Source: Campylorhamphus procurvoides
Taxonomy: Eukaryota > Chordata > Aves > Passeriformes > Dendrocolaptidae
Direction of reading: 5' to 3'
Assembly (NCBI GenBank): GCA_013396655.1
Contig: WBMV01001237.1
Coordinates: 952,716 to 1,016,715, forward strand
Length of the DNA: 64,000 bases
A program made the position numbers and the translations under genes. This document shows positions 11,599 through 23,543 of this stretch, one piece after another (position 1 is the first letter of the stretch; every line of letters begins with the position of its first letter). A model generated the notes under the pieces. It was not told where the DNA came from, searched no databases, and saw nothing but the letters and a program-made list of their open reading frames with translations.

Positions 11599-13679
11599 TC
11601 AGTTTCATTGAAGACTTGTGCTGTGAAAGATGGAGTAGGTTCCTTGAATGTTTTTATTTCTCATTGACATCTGAAGAAACTGGAAATGTGCTGCTCTGGA
11701 TGTTTACAGGAACTAAGGTTAAAACGTTTCCCTCCTAAAAATGTTCAGTTACCCGACAATAATAAATTAAAAACACAAAGTAGAGGGAGGATTTAGCTAA
11801 CAAAAAAAAAGTTAGTTTAAAAAATAAGCTTGACAGGAGTGAAATCATTATTGACTGGAAATCCTTCAGGGCCATTAACAATATATTTGATAGTTGCCAG
11901 GGCAACGTGGCCTTCCCAGTGACAGTATGCATTGCACATAATAAGTGACTGAAGTCACTGTGCCAATGACTGAGCCACTTCAGTGTACCTTTTCCTCCTT
12001 GCAAGAGCTGCCAGTGCCTTTGCATCCAGCTGCATTAGTAGTCACTGTGCATGCTGGACCATTAGCACTTTGCATTTGATTTTGCAAACAGATTCAAAAC
12101 AAAAGCAAGACCTCAGGTTATCCTGATGGATAAAGTGTTGTTTCCCAATGAAGCAGGGAGTGTGTGTGTGCCTGGCCAGTCTGGATTAACCACAGGAGAA
12201 TGCAGAGGTTAATACAGACTCAAAAATTGGATTATGCTTATGGTACAAATGGATGCAATACAGAAATAGTGAGTTCACCCTAGAAGAGCACTAGGAAGCT
12301 GTGCAGTGCTCAGTGTCCTTTAGCTTAGCAGGTGGAACTGTCTGAGGTCCTGCAGCAAATGCTACGCTTGTTATTCATTTTTCTTGCCCTAGGTGAAGTA
12401 GAATTGTTGAGAGGAAGGAGTTGCCAGTTCAGGTATAGCATCAGTCTAGTGATCAACCTAGGAAGCAACCACAATCCATTGGAAATATAAAGAATTCATC
12501 CATTACAAAGAGCACAAGGTGGCAGATGATAATGGAAGATGGAAGAGCTGTCCAAGCACAAGTGCCAGATTGAGTGACCTGGGTCCTTGAAATGCTTAAG
12601 TAAGGTCTAAAAGAAGAAGAGAAAATGACATCAGAAAGACAAGAATTTTCAACAGTACATCTTCTTTAGTGCTGTAAATGAATACAGGTGACCTCATCTG
12701 CACAATAATGAATATTTTGGGCTGAGATTGATATTAGAAACTTTTGTTTATAGTCACAACATACTTGAATTGTCTTTGGGAAGTCTCGTGTTGGGACAAG
12801 GAGCAGCCTGGAGCGCAGGGTACAGCTGAGGGAAATTTGACTTGGATAACTTGGATAACTTGGACTTGCTTGTGAAGCTGCTGCAATTTTGACTCCAAAA
12901 ACAGTGAAAGATAGAAATTTCTCATTAATATGGTGTGAAATTCATTGCTTGGTGAAGTGCTTGAGGGGAGCATCTGCACAGGATCTTGGGATCTGTGAGG
13001 GTGAGCCTTTGCTACTATTTTGGGGAGGAAGGAAACTCTTACTGCTGAGCAAATGCCATCAACCTGTGTGTAGTCCCCTGCTACAGATGTCACTTGTCTG
13101 CAGGCTGAATTACAAGAACTCAAGTAAATATCTAAATTTAAGCTCTCCTGAGAAATATATAAAAGATGGAATTATAGTTATTTCTGCCAAAGGGGCATTT
13201 CCACAAATTTCACCTTGCCAGCAGAATTGATTTTTCTACATTAAGGAGATTGTTTGATAATTTAGCAGTACATAATTCTTATTTCATTTTGATGTTGGCA
13301 TTTGGATGATTTTTCAATTGGTCTTACTAAGAAATGAAAGCTAATGACCTAATTGAAAAGTGGCTGAAATAATCCCCAAAGGTATCTTTTTACAATGTAA
13401 AAGAATGTGTTGTCATTATCTTACAAAAATGATTGTGGGGTTTGCCCCACTTTCTAGGCTCATCTATGTTTCAGGAAATAAGTCATAGTGAAAATTCAGT
13501 AAAGACCTCCCCATTCTGTAATCTGCATGAAATATGACTGTATCCATTATCCAAGAACAGTTTGGAAGTTGAGCCCAGCTCCTGCACACTGCCATGGAAC
13601 TGGGAGATTTGGCAGCCACAATGTCATTTCTAAGGTGGAGAGGGAAGTGACTGAGCAAGGCTTGAATTGAATATAAACC
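11599..13679. other. Unique noncoding sequence
   Basis: No gene is recognised. A 129-codon minus-strand frame at 12734-13123 runs through the small tandem repeat at 12840 and has no familiar motif. It is overlapped by a 113-codon plus-strand frame, which argues for chance. A weaker CTCF-like match lies on plus at 12512-12524. Confidence 0.55.
12840..12864 (+). repeat. 9-bp tandem repeat, 2.8 copies
   Basis: The unit ACTTGGATA occurs twice exactly and a third time in its first seven bases. It is a short minisatellite-like array that could vary in copy number. Confidence 0.9.
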
Positions 13680-13762
13680 TCATCTTTATGGAGGAGGAGA
13701 CTGGAATCATGTGCAGCCTTTCCTGAGGCACACAATCTAGCCAGAACTCAGTTATTGGGGAA
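13680..13762 (-). repeat. MIR-like SINE fragment, antisense
   Basis: Read on plus, the blocks follow the reverse complement of MIR: TTTATGGAGGAGGAGACTG at 13686-13702 (MIR antisense TTTACAGATGAGGAAACTG), then CCTGAGGCACACAATCTAG (MIR antisense AAGGTCACACAGCTAG) and a CAGAACTCAG block (GGCAGAGCTGGG). Spacing agrees with the SINE. This is a clearer resemblance than the copy near 4.0 kb, but it is still a diverged relic judged by eye. Confidence 0.5.
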
Positions 13763-14092
13763 GCCATAACTTGGTCTGAGGTTATGAAATGCAAGTGGGT
13801 TCACTTTAGTCAAGCACCTATGTGGGTTTTGATGTGGTTTTTATACTGGCATAGAAGATACAATATACCATAATTTGGGACTTTGAAGTGGGGGTTTTAA
13901 GAAGATGTGGCATAATAACAATTTACTTTTATCCATTGCTTATATCCTGGACATTGATACCTTGGTGATGTTAGAAAACATGATGGCTATGCAGATAAAT
14001 GATTACAAGTCAGTCCTTGAGTAATTGTCATAACTTCTCTAACAGCAACATCTTAGTTCATTTTTGTGTGGAGTGTGCTGGAAGCTCAGACT

Positions 14093-14147
14093 GTTTGGGG
14101 TTTGGTTTTGGTTGCTTTTGTTTTCTTGCTTTGTTTTGTTTTCTTGT
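14093..14147 (+). repeat. T/G-rich low-complexity tract
   Basis: Irregular TTTG and TTTTG units run for about 55 bases, e.g. GTTTGGGGTTTGGTTTTGG. Ordinary simple sequence. Confidence 0.8.
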
Positions 14148-15647
14148 ATTTATTGACATGCTTGTAGAACTGAGGTGAACACTGACAGTCTTGACCTGCC
14201 CAACACAGAACTCAAAACTCAGGTGTTTTACAAGAAAGTCTCAGTTAGTGGTAGTTCAGTCAGACATGTACAGAAACAAAATAGAGAAGTGTAGTAAAAT
14301 TTACAGTTATGTTGAATAATGTTAAAGTTAAATAGTTCAAATATGTGCATGATGTTTGGAAAAGCAGGTGTAACTAACAACTGGATTTTTTTTTTAAACT
14401 GAACTTTTGATATACTAAAACAGAAGTTCCATGTGTCCTTGGCAATGAAGAGAAGAAGAATGGCAGGATGGAAGGACGCTGAAGCTGTGTATGCACTCAC
14501 ATACATGGAGCTTTCTCTGGCAGGATAAACAACTGTGCAAAAGTTCTTCGGGCTGATTTATGCCTTTATTTCATCCTTACCTCTTCTGCCCCTGCTGTCA
14601 GCACATCCCTGGCTCCTCTCTGGAGTCTCCTACTTTTGCTTCCCAGGCAGTGAGTCTGTTGAGCCAAGCGATGTGGAGGAGTGGGAAGGAGGGAGAGCAG
14701 AATTGGGAAGTCTGCAGTGTATGAGCAATCTGCTCCTTCCCCACTGCTCCGGAGCTGGGAGACAGCAAACTGCAAGGAGAGGACCACGGGAATGGGCAGC
14801 TGTCAGTTCTACTGTTTAGCCACAGTGATTTTATCAGAAGACAGAAAACAGTGCATCGAGAGTAAACAGAAAACAAATAGCTGCACCATCTGCTGTGGTG
14901 GGAGTAGCCATATGGAATGGAGTTCAAAGGGTGTTGTGTTATGGTTGTTAACTCTTTGACTACATCCGTGTTGTGCTCAAATGAGTAGCTGAAATGAGAG
15001 CTGCTGATTACCAGGACTGTCTCTGAGCAGGATGGAGTGGATTCTCCAATCTCATCAATGGTGTCAAAAATCGTTTTAACATAGTATGTGATATCTGAGG
15101 GTCCAGCTTTTCTCGGTCCAGTGGGAGTCAGGAGTGGCAAGGAGGTAACAAGTGTGTTTTTGAAGGATAGATGGGCAAGTGTTGCAGTGGTGCTTCATTT
15201 CACCACCAGCTGGGGCTTCAGAATGCCTGTATGTGCTAATCCAAACTAGGAGGGGAGTGAGCATACAAGTGACTTGTGAAACTGGTAACAGAACATGTGG
15301 AATACACAAAAGACAAGTTGATAATAACAAAGAGGTGGATTTTATACTTAGTAATTTTTTTATTGTATGCTTTACTTACTTTTTCAATGTAGCTGTATTT
15401 TCCCTACCTGAAGGGAACATACTTTGGTCTTTAAAATAACCTGCTGGTTTGACTATTACAGCACTAAAGTTTCTTGAGATTTAACAGTTCTTTTTGACAG
15501 GAATTAGGCTACGCTATAAAGGACAAGCATTGCATATGGTGCTCTCCTTCCTTACTTACCCTGCTGCTGTTATCAAGGAACTTAATCAGTTTTGAAAGAG
15601 GTAAAAATAAAGGATCTTGTACATTTATCAAGATTTCACTTGTGGTT

Positions 15648-15660
15648 TCCCATCTGCTGG
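15648..15660 (-). promoter_or_regulatory. CTCF-like motif
   Basis: The minus strand reads CCAGCAGATGGGA, matching CCASYAGRKGGCR at 12 of 13 positions (G for C at position 12). AT-rich surroundings and no CpG, so occupancy is doubtful. Confidence 0.3.
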
Positions 15661-15849
15661 AGAATTGAATAGCAAAAAGGTTTTTTTTATTCTTATTATT
15701 AAGTCTCTGAATTGGAAATAAATAGGAAACTGTGCATTATTACATGTTGATAGTCTAGGTAACAAAAATAGTAATACATACATATTTCACATACTGGCGA
15801 ACCTCAGACATTAAAAATCCTTTGCTAAGAAAATGCTGTGGGGTTTTAT

Positions 15850-15868
15850 CCCCACCCCCCCCATCCCC
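15850..15868 (-). other. G-quadruplex motif
   Basis: The minus strand carries runs of 4, 8 and 4 G separated by AT and T. The run of 8 can split into two tracts, which satisfies four G-tracts with short loops. The following CCCCGGGG overlap offers a competing hairpin. Confidence 0.6.
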
Positions 15869-16446
15869 GGGGAACAATCTATATATCAGATTTCTAACAC
15901 CTACATGCTGTAGAGAATGACCTTGTTCTGGGTATAGTGCTTACTGTTAATCTGGATAGACACTGATACGGATCTAAAGCACAGGCAGGTGGCCTTGTAG
16001 CTCAGATTTTAATCATACTACTGACTGACTGGTGCAGTTGCTCGTCCAGCAATCCCAGGGCACTTGGGAAATTTATAAGGATTGGTTAGTTTGGTGGCCA
16101 CTGCTTGGTGAGTCTGTTTGGTGCTCACTGGTTGTAGAAAAGCTAAAATAAGTGTTTGGTTTATCCGAGAATTTTCAAATGCCAGTTGACACTGTCAGTC
16201 GGGTTTCACAGATGTTGAGACTGATCATTTTTTAATAATAACAATTAATGAAGGCTAATGATGGCTGGGTCACTGGGAGTGTGTGTAGCTGTCTTTGGAG
16301 AATCAGAAATAATTCTAAATATTTTGCATAGTGTAGCCAAGAGAATATTTATTTGCAATAAGGACCTAACAGCAAAATCCAAAGCACTCTCACTGGAATT
16401 GAACATGTTACACCATTATCTGTCAGAAGTTCCCCCATGAGCAGAG

Positions 16447-16484
16447 ATGGGACTAAATGACTCCCCCAGGGTGCCTTCCACATC
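16447..16484 (+). mobile_element. Possible CR1 3' scrap
   Basis: The sequence GGGACTAAATGACTCCCCCA followed by GGGTGCCTTCCACATCT resembles the CR1 block GGACTAGATGACCTCCAGAGG / TCCCTTCCAACCTCT. It is very short and diverged, with no terminal 8-mer repeat, so it may be coincidental. Confidence 0.4.
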
Positions 16485-19400
16485 TGTGGGCTCTGAAAAC
16501 CTGACTGATCTCTGTTGTGTAGCAGCTACCAGAATTGCTGCTGAACTTTTGCAGGAATCCAGTGTAACAGATAATCTGCAATAGCAAAGAAAGGTGGCAA
16601 AGATGTCTAGAAATGTGAAGGAATGATGTTATATGCTCTCAAACATGGTTTCCAATTGGTGGAAATTTATTTGCAATCACAAGCTGTTCACATTTATGGC
16701 TTAACAGTGCAATTTTTAGTTAGCCAAGTAAACCTCATCTGAGCATTAGTCTTTAAAGAAATACAGCAAATCAAATTTCAAGTTTAGTCCTTAAAGGTTA
16801 ATTTACCATAGTTTTATAAGTTAATTTGGGCAGGGACTTTGTCTTTCTTGATTGACCCAAATTAGAGAAGCTATGGAATGAGTTTAAGGCCATCAATGTA
16901 GAGATGTGAGTAATATGATAGCTTTAGCCAAGAAAAAGGGATTCACAACATCAGAGAAGTGACAGGTGTGTTAAAGACCCTCCTTCCCCAAAAAATGGCC
17001 TTTCCATGGGACTGTAATGTAGCTGATCTGTAGTGAGGGAGTCAGGGAGTCCCAAGTCCCTCACAGGCTTTGTTGTCACTCAGATCTGTCACCAGATCAT
17101 GAAAGAGTATTCTGACTTCCATTTTTGCTGGTTTTCCCATTCATAATTCCAATGTTTTGAAGTAGTGAGTACATGAACTGGAAAAGGCCACTGTGGTTTT
17201 GTTTGTTTTTGTTACTGTCAATGATGAAACTCTCAAGACCTAACTAACTGCATTGTCTTTCTAATACACTGGCTGCTTACTTGTGCTTGTAAAAATTCAT
17301 GATTTAGTTTGTTAAATATATTTTAGTCTAACATTTAGTATTAGAGAAGCTTAAAAAAGAATGTTTAAAGAGTTAATCTCTTTAGAGTTTTTGGGTTTTA
17401 TTTAATTTCTTAAACTGGAAAGGGTTTGGCTTCAAACTAGATCAGAAATTCAGCTAAATTCAGACAAAACTTGATCTGTAAGTCCAAGTCTTGCCTGTAA
17501 GAGACCAAGCTGAGAGTTTTACTGTTGCACATTTTGGGGTTGTTGGGAATTGAGCTAATGAAGCTAAGTTGCATGAATCCAGAAGACTTGCGCCAGTATT
17601 AATCCTGTAAGTGACATCATGGGCATGTCACTGACTAGGACTGATGTGCCACAAGGAGAACATCCTTCTGGGTTTCTTTTTTTTCCCCCGGATTGCAAAT
17701 CTGTCTCTGGGTAGATGTGAAAATCCTCCAATTTGTATGGCAGAACAGCACATCTGACTGCAGAGGATGATGTGCTGAACTCCCTTTCAGCATCCACGTT
17801 GTCATGGTAGCCCTTTGTGTATGTAGGAGGGACATGAATGCTGCAAATATATGCTTGAATAAGTGGGATGGAGTTTCTTTTGGATCAGAAAGGTAACTGG
17901 TGAGCAGGAGAACAGAATTCTGGGGACAGTTCTTGGGCTGTGAGGAAACCCAACTGTAACTCACTTAAATCCTTCAGCCATGGGACTTAAGAATTTGGAA
18001 TTTTAGGATTTTTAGGACTTGTGTTGGGTTCTGGGGTTTTGTGGGATTTTCTTGTTTCTTTGTTTAAAACACTAATGAACAGCAAGAGTTTACTTTTTTT
18101 CCTGTTAATTACAGACCAGAACTGATTTGCTGAAGTCTTTTGTGTTTCAGGATTGTATTTTTCCTGGCAACTGTAACCCAACTGGTTTTTCTATGAAATA
18201 CCAACTTATTAGCTCTAGCTTTATTTTATGAAAATATCAGGTTTTTGTACCGAATGGTTTTACAACAGGTGCTTCTCTGCCTGCTTTTCTCATGTAAAGC
18301 CCAACAAAATTAGTTTTAAAGGCTTGTAGTGAAGTGCCATTCTGCAATAGTTAATATCCATATGCAGAAAAACTTCAACTCCAATATCTTTGTAATGAAC
18401 TTGAACTACCAAGGGAACATTCGGCGAAAGGTAATCAAATTGTGCATCAGAACTGTGTTGCTAGCTAATGGTAATTAAAACTTTCTCCTTTGCCTGCTTC
18501 CCTATGTTCAAAACATAATTGATTGTATTAAAGTTTCTCGGAACTAAATAGTTCAACCCTGGGGTTAACCATATTTCTAGATACTTAATCATATCCAAAG
18601 AAACAAGGGAAGCAAAACAAGACAGCAATGCCAGTATCTTTGTGAAACAGCAAATAATACTGTTGTGCAACAATTAATTTTCCATCTAGGGATGCCTCTA
18701 AGGTGATCAAAGACTGCAGATAAATGGAACTAAATAAACTAAAAAAAAAGTTCTAGTAAACAGGTACAAAAATAGTGGTTTTTTTCTTTTAAAAACACCA
18801 GATTAATTTCTCAACTTTTTGCAGGCTAAGATGTGGTCCATGCTATTAGGGCTAATACTGCAACAAGAGGTGATGTTATGGATCTTCTAGGCTGACGTAA
18901 AGAAACCCATTTAGAGCTGATGAAGAATAACTTCATTTCTTTGAGATGATGGAAGAAGTTCTACCATAATGAGAAAAGTTACAACTTCAAATTATAAGTT
19001 GTTATTCCCTCCTTCCACCAGCTTTGTTTAATGAGGTTGATGCATGTAAAAGAAATCTGTTGTTTGCAAACCCCGAGCTGTAACCCAGGAATGAATTTCC
19101 CATTCTCACGACTACCAGGTTTGCTTTGGTATTTCTGTAGAGGTGTATTTTAATTCTCTGCTCCTTGGCTAATGATGCTGGACCTCAATTTATGAATTTC
19201 CAGCAAGTTTCTTGAAATTTTGGTCATCTTCTTGGCAAGTGTTCAAAATTATAAGCTGTATAACAACAACTTGTATTGAGTCCATGTGTGTAATATAAAT
19301 ATATCTTCTCCTATAATCTTCCTTGCTGAGAACAATTCTCTCTTGGTAATTGCCTTTTGTAAGCTTTTGTTTGGTCACTTGAATGTATCTAATGGGTTTG

Positions 19401-20801
19401 GCAACCTCTTGCTTTTCTGTACAAATCAGGAATGCCCAGCAATAAGCTACTTTCCTTATTACAGTTACTAGAGCATCAGAAAAACTGGCTGCAAAAATAT
19501 CCTAAGAGTTAAACTTTTTAGCGGTGTTTCACTATGATGGGCTAGAAAACCTGACTAGAAAACTAGAAAATCTTTTGTGTGGTGGAATAAATTTGCTTTT
19601 AGGTTTCTAGCAGGCATCCAATGAAGAAATTATTTGATTTAATGTCATGTTATGGCACATTTCATTAATAATAATGCAGTTATAGATGTTTTTAGGTACA
19701 CCCCTTCCTGAAGGAACTTTTAATAATATGGCTTCTGCTATTTTGATTTCCAGAAAACATCAGAAACATCAAACAAGCAAGTGCTTAAATATGAGGTGAA
19801 TCTGAAAATACTGATGACTGAGAAGCAGAGAACTTCAAAACTCTACTGAATCCTTACCTTCTGTATTTATCTATGGCTGCATTTCTTCCAAGGTGCTTAA
19901 TGGCATAATGGAATTCAGTCCATCTCATGTAGCATGTGGAATATTTTATTTATTTATTTTGGGAGCAATGGAGTGGGACAAATTACAAGGGAAGAAAAAT
20001 AAGTTCTGCTGAAATTTCCTGTTATCTCTGTGGTCTTTGATAACATCACGTATGATGGGGGCTGTGCTGTAGCTAAAATTTTTCCCTAAATAGTGTTTTG
20101 TGGCTATAAGTGGAAGCAAATGTTGATTCAGCAGCAGTGATACTAATCTGAGTTTAGACAGCTGATGTTACAAGACCCTTAATTGAAACAATTTTGATGA
20201 CTCATTTCGTTAATCACTCACTCTGTGACAAAATATATTGGAGTTAGTTTCTTTGTTTAACAATGTGTTCCCTTGAGCAGTGAAAGCCTCAGGAATTGAA
20301 CATGACTATCATCTGAATGGTAACATTTCTCGTATGGAAACTTAAATTTCTGTGCTGTTGAGGACTAAATGTTGTCCTGAGCTATAAAAGCAGAAGTTTG
20401 TGGTATGTAAATACATGACTGAAATCAGATGAGAGAGACTGAAACTCCTGTCAAAAGGAATGACATTAATACTCAACCCCGCTGTTTTGATAGAATTTGG
20501 AACAGTTTTTCCAGCATCCAGCATTCAGGAACAATCAGGGCTCTTAGGGATGTAGCTGTTAAGATGCAAAAATTATCCTGGATAAATAACAAAACAAAGA
20601 CCTTTGGTTGGGTGGCCTCTGGTTGGTATTAACTAGCAAGCAAGAGAAATCTATTCATCTACTAATTTTCCTTAGCTGCAAATACCATTGCTAATACTTT
20701 AGTTGTTACAGATGAGGGATGATGAACACAAATTGCATTAAGGAAAATTCCAGTAGGATGCTAAGAAAAGAAATTTTGCAGTGAGGGTCACATATAATGG
20801 A
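16485..20801. other. Unique noncoding sequence
   Basis: No gene, RNA or interspersed repeat is recognised. A short TTTA run lies at 19943-19960. Frames of 60-109 codons are scattered on both strands without coding character. Confidence 0.6.
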
Positions 20802-20858
20802 ACAGGTGGAACCTTCCACTGGACCAGGGCCCCATCCAACCTTGAACACTAAGGGGTT
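20802..20858 (-). mobile_element. CR1 LINE fragment, minus strand
   Basis: The plus strand shows ACCTTCCACTGGACCAGG then CCCCATCCAACCTTGAACAC, matching consecutive antisense CR1 blocks (CACCTTCCACTAGACCAGG, AGCCCCATCCAACCTGGCCT, TGAACACTTCC) with two short deletions. Only about 57 bases survive. It lies about 100 bases from the LTR. Confidence 0.8.
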
Positions 20859-20959
20859 AAACCACATAGTCCTTTCTGGTGGCCAGACGAAGGGCTTAGA
20901 TAACCACAGAGCTGACCAGAGCGTGTTAAAGCAGATTTTTTATAAGCATTCATTATATT

Positions 20960-21569
20960 AATTTATCAGTCACTGCTCACAGAGTTGATTTATCCTCTCA
21001 GAGCTGTTGTGCGTGTTCTCAGAGGTGTGTCGTGTACCACCCTCCCTGCAGTACGTGCCCCCTCTTGTGCTGCCTCTCGCCCCCGAGGGCTGGGTTAAGG
21101 CTGTGGGTTTGCTGGGCTTTGTTCCCCTGGTTTATGAGATGATAAAACCGCTGGTCTCCAGGATTGCCGGCTTCGGGAGCCATCTATCGGCTCCTGTCGC
21201 TGCTGCACCCGCACCGGGCTGGGGGGACACAGGGGACACGGCTGGGACATCTGAGCCAGGTTGGCCAGAGTTATAGTCCGTACCCTTTGGGTCATGCCCA
21301 GGGTATGAACTGGGGGGGAACTAGCCAGGGAATGCTGCTGGGGAACTGCATGGGCATCGCTCAAAAAGTGTGCACTGCTTGTTTGGTGTATTCTAATATT
21401 ATCATTATTATGATTGTTGTTTTCTCTTCTTTTCCTGTCCTGCTGAACTTTTTCCCAACCCTTGAATTCTGCTTTTTTCCCCCAGCTCTGTCCCCACTCA
21501 TTGGGGAGGGGGCTGAGTGAGTGAGCGAGTGGCTCTGTGGTGTTTAGATCCCTGTTGGGAGAAACCACA
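20960..21569 (-). mobile_element. Solo LTR of an ERVL-like avian endogenous retrovirus, antisense
   Basis: Read on minus, the element starts TGTGGTTTCTCCCAACAG at 21569, then CACCACAGAGCCACTCGCTC, as in the common avian ERVL LTRs (TGTGGTTT..., GCCGCTCGCTCAC). Further in are a CCCTGGGCATGACC block, a CTATAAC box at 21272-21278 (minus) and a CCCAGCCGTGTCCCC block typical of the same LTRs, plus an AAT-rich spacer. The lower boundary is uncertain: weak similarity continues toward 20965 but could end near 21170. No gag, pol or env frames flank it, so it is a solo LTR. CpG is higher than in neighbouring DNA. The frames across it (118-160 codons) are noncoding LTR frames. Confidence 0.72.
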
Positions 21570-23506
21570 ACAATCACAAAGTAAACTTACTTCTTTACAG
21601 TAGGTACATACACAGTATGATTCATCAAAATAGCAAGGTCTCAAATTCTTTAGTTTTTCAGCTTTAGTGGGTGTGAGAGAAGGTGGGAGCTGTTGTTCTG
21701 CACAGTATGAACCTCCTGGAAATGCAGACAAAGTGGAACAGTTTAGGGCTGGCTGGGTTAGCTGCAACCCCCCCGTAGATGGTAATGTACTCTTGCCTCT
21801 TGTCCCTCCTGCTGATTTGTTTTTTATTTTATTTCTTTCTTGTTTTCCCTCCTCTGCTTTCAGTGTATGTACTGGTGAAACAAATACCTCCTCACAGGTG
21901 ACCTGAATGCAAGGCCACATCATTTTTTTTGATTCAATCTCTGAATGTGACCTCTGTTAAATGAAAGGGCACTAATGCTGTCACAGATCATGTCCTGTAA
22001 CTAAATGGCAAGGTGTTCACCGGAAAAGGGAATTTAAATGAAGGAAGAATGGTACTTATCCCGTTAAATGTACAAGTACTTAATCAGTGAGAAGCTGATC
22101 ACTTTGAAAGGAGCAGTTGAGGGAAAGTCAGAGTGTGCAGAGAATGAGGTGAATTAATTGTAGAAAGGTGTAGAATGTGATCAGTTCTTTGCAAACTTCC
22201 AAGTGAAATGGTTTAAAGCTAAGCTTAGTGAGAGGTGCAGGTAATGAACATCAGCCACTGATACAGTGCTGGTGTGATTTTTAATATGTGCTCAATTGGC
22301 ATATGATTAAGGGAATTCTAGAGTTAGCAGTTCTATTTATAATTGTGTTGATGTTTTTATGGCAGTCCAAGTGAGTTTAGGTCTGCTGTAATAGTCTGAG
22401 ATGCTTTTCAGCCTACTATCTAAGGAACAAACTTGATCAAATACTTAGTTTTTCTTTGATTTCCTTGCCTTCCCCCCACACTGTGAAAACTGGAATTTTG
22501 TTACAGGTAAAATTTTCCATGGTGCTGTGTGGCAAAAGAGAAGGGCAGGGAACTTTGTATTGGTATGTATTATCATTGCCACAGTTGTCCTTCTAAAGCT
22601 GATGAAGATGTAACTCACATTCGTTACTCTGATTACTCATCAAAGCACCTTGCAAGGCCACTTGGAGTGGTTTGTTCCTGAACTTTGGGTAAAACTGCTG
22701 TACCTTCCATGGTTTGTGACACAATGATATCATCATGATGCCACACTGACCTGAATGCCTCTTCTGATGCAGCTTTTGTCCTCACCTGTTGCCAAGGCCC
22801 TGATGTAGCTTGTGTTTTTAGACTGCTGGGGACTTCTTGTTTTCTCTCAAAGCACAGAACTTCTGGCAGCACCTTTTCCCTGTGTATGAATGTAGCCCTT
22901 TTCTTGCTACTATTATGTCACCCAACCCCATTCTTGCCCTGCAGGCGCAAGGACAGTTTGGTGAATTCCAATTAGTCTTCCAATAACTTCTCTAATAAAG
23001 GAGAGGGCAAAAGGAAAAAAAAAAGCCAAAGTAAAACTTACTATCTGTGGATATCAATTTAGGCAAGAACTAATAAGATGAACTCGTATGACTCATCAAT
23101 GTTAGATTTTTCAGATTTATTCTTCAAATTGGAGGCAGTAAAAGCATTTTCAGGGCTGGTTGTAAAGGCCTCAATGTTCTACCTCCAAAATGAAAAAAAT
23201 GTCTCCATTAGTTTTATTCCTTTGAATCTGCCAAGATAGGTGCCAATTAGTGCTGCAGGTGGTACAAGCAACCAAACTGAGCCCACCAAAGGGCTCTGTA
23301 GATCTGTGAGATATCCTGACTTTGTCATGAGCTCCTGTCACTTGTAGTGATGGTGTGACCTTCCAGCTGGTGTTATAGAAATGGGAAGCCCTGAGATTCT
23401 GTGATCTTCTTGGAATTCTCAGCTTTTGTGTTCCTTGGGGTTAATAGGTTCCTAAGTATCTCCAGAAGAGAAAAAGTTTCAGAAAGTTTGCAAATGACTC
23501 ATTAGA

Positions 23507-23543
23507 ACATTATAATAATGACCCCTGACATTATAATAATGAC
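23507..23543 (+). repeat. Tandem duplication, 16-bp unit, 21-bp period
   Basis: ACATTATAATAATGAC occurs at 23507-23522 and again, identical, at 23528-23543, with CCCTG between. Likely a recent slippage-type duplication. Confidence 0.95.

Larger units (their letters stand above)
13763..16446. other. Noncoding sequence with simple repeats; no confirmed gene
   Basis: A T/G-rich low-complexity tract lies at 14093-14147. The longest frame in the window (180 codons, minus, 14598-15140) is here, in locally GC-richer DNA. It is overlapped by three other frames and resembles no protein I know, so it is not called as a gene. A CTCF-like motif and a G-quadruplex motif are listed separately. Confidence 0.5.

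Noticed and set aside
12512..12524. Plus-strand CTCF-like word GCACAAGGTGGCA
   Set aside because: Two mismatches to the core; at the level expected by chance.
21095..21577. 160-codon minus frame and 118-codon plus frame
   Set aside because: Both fall within the LTR, which is noncoding; not read as retroviral proteins.
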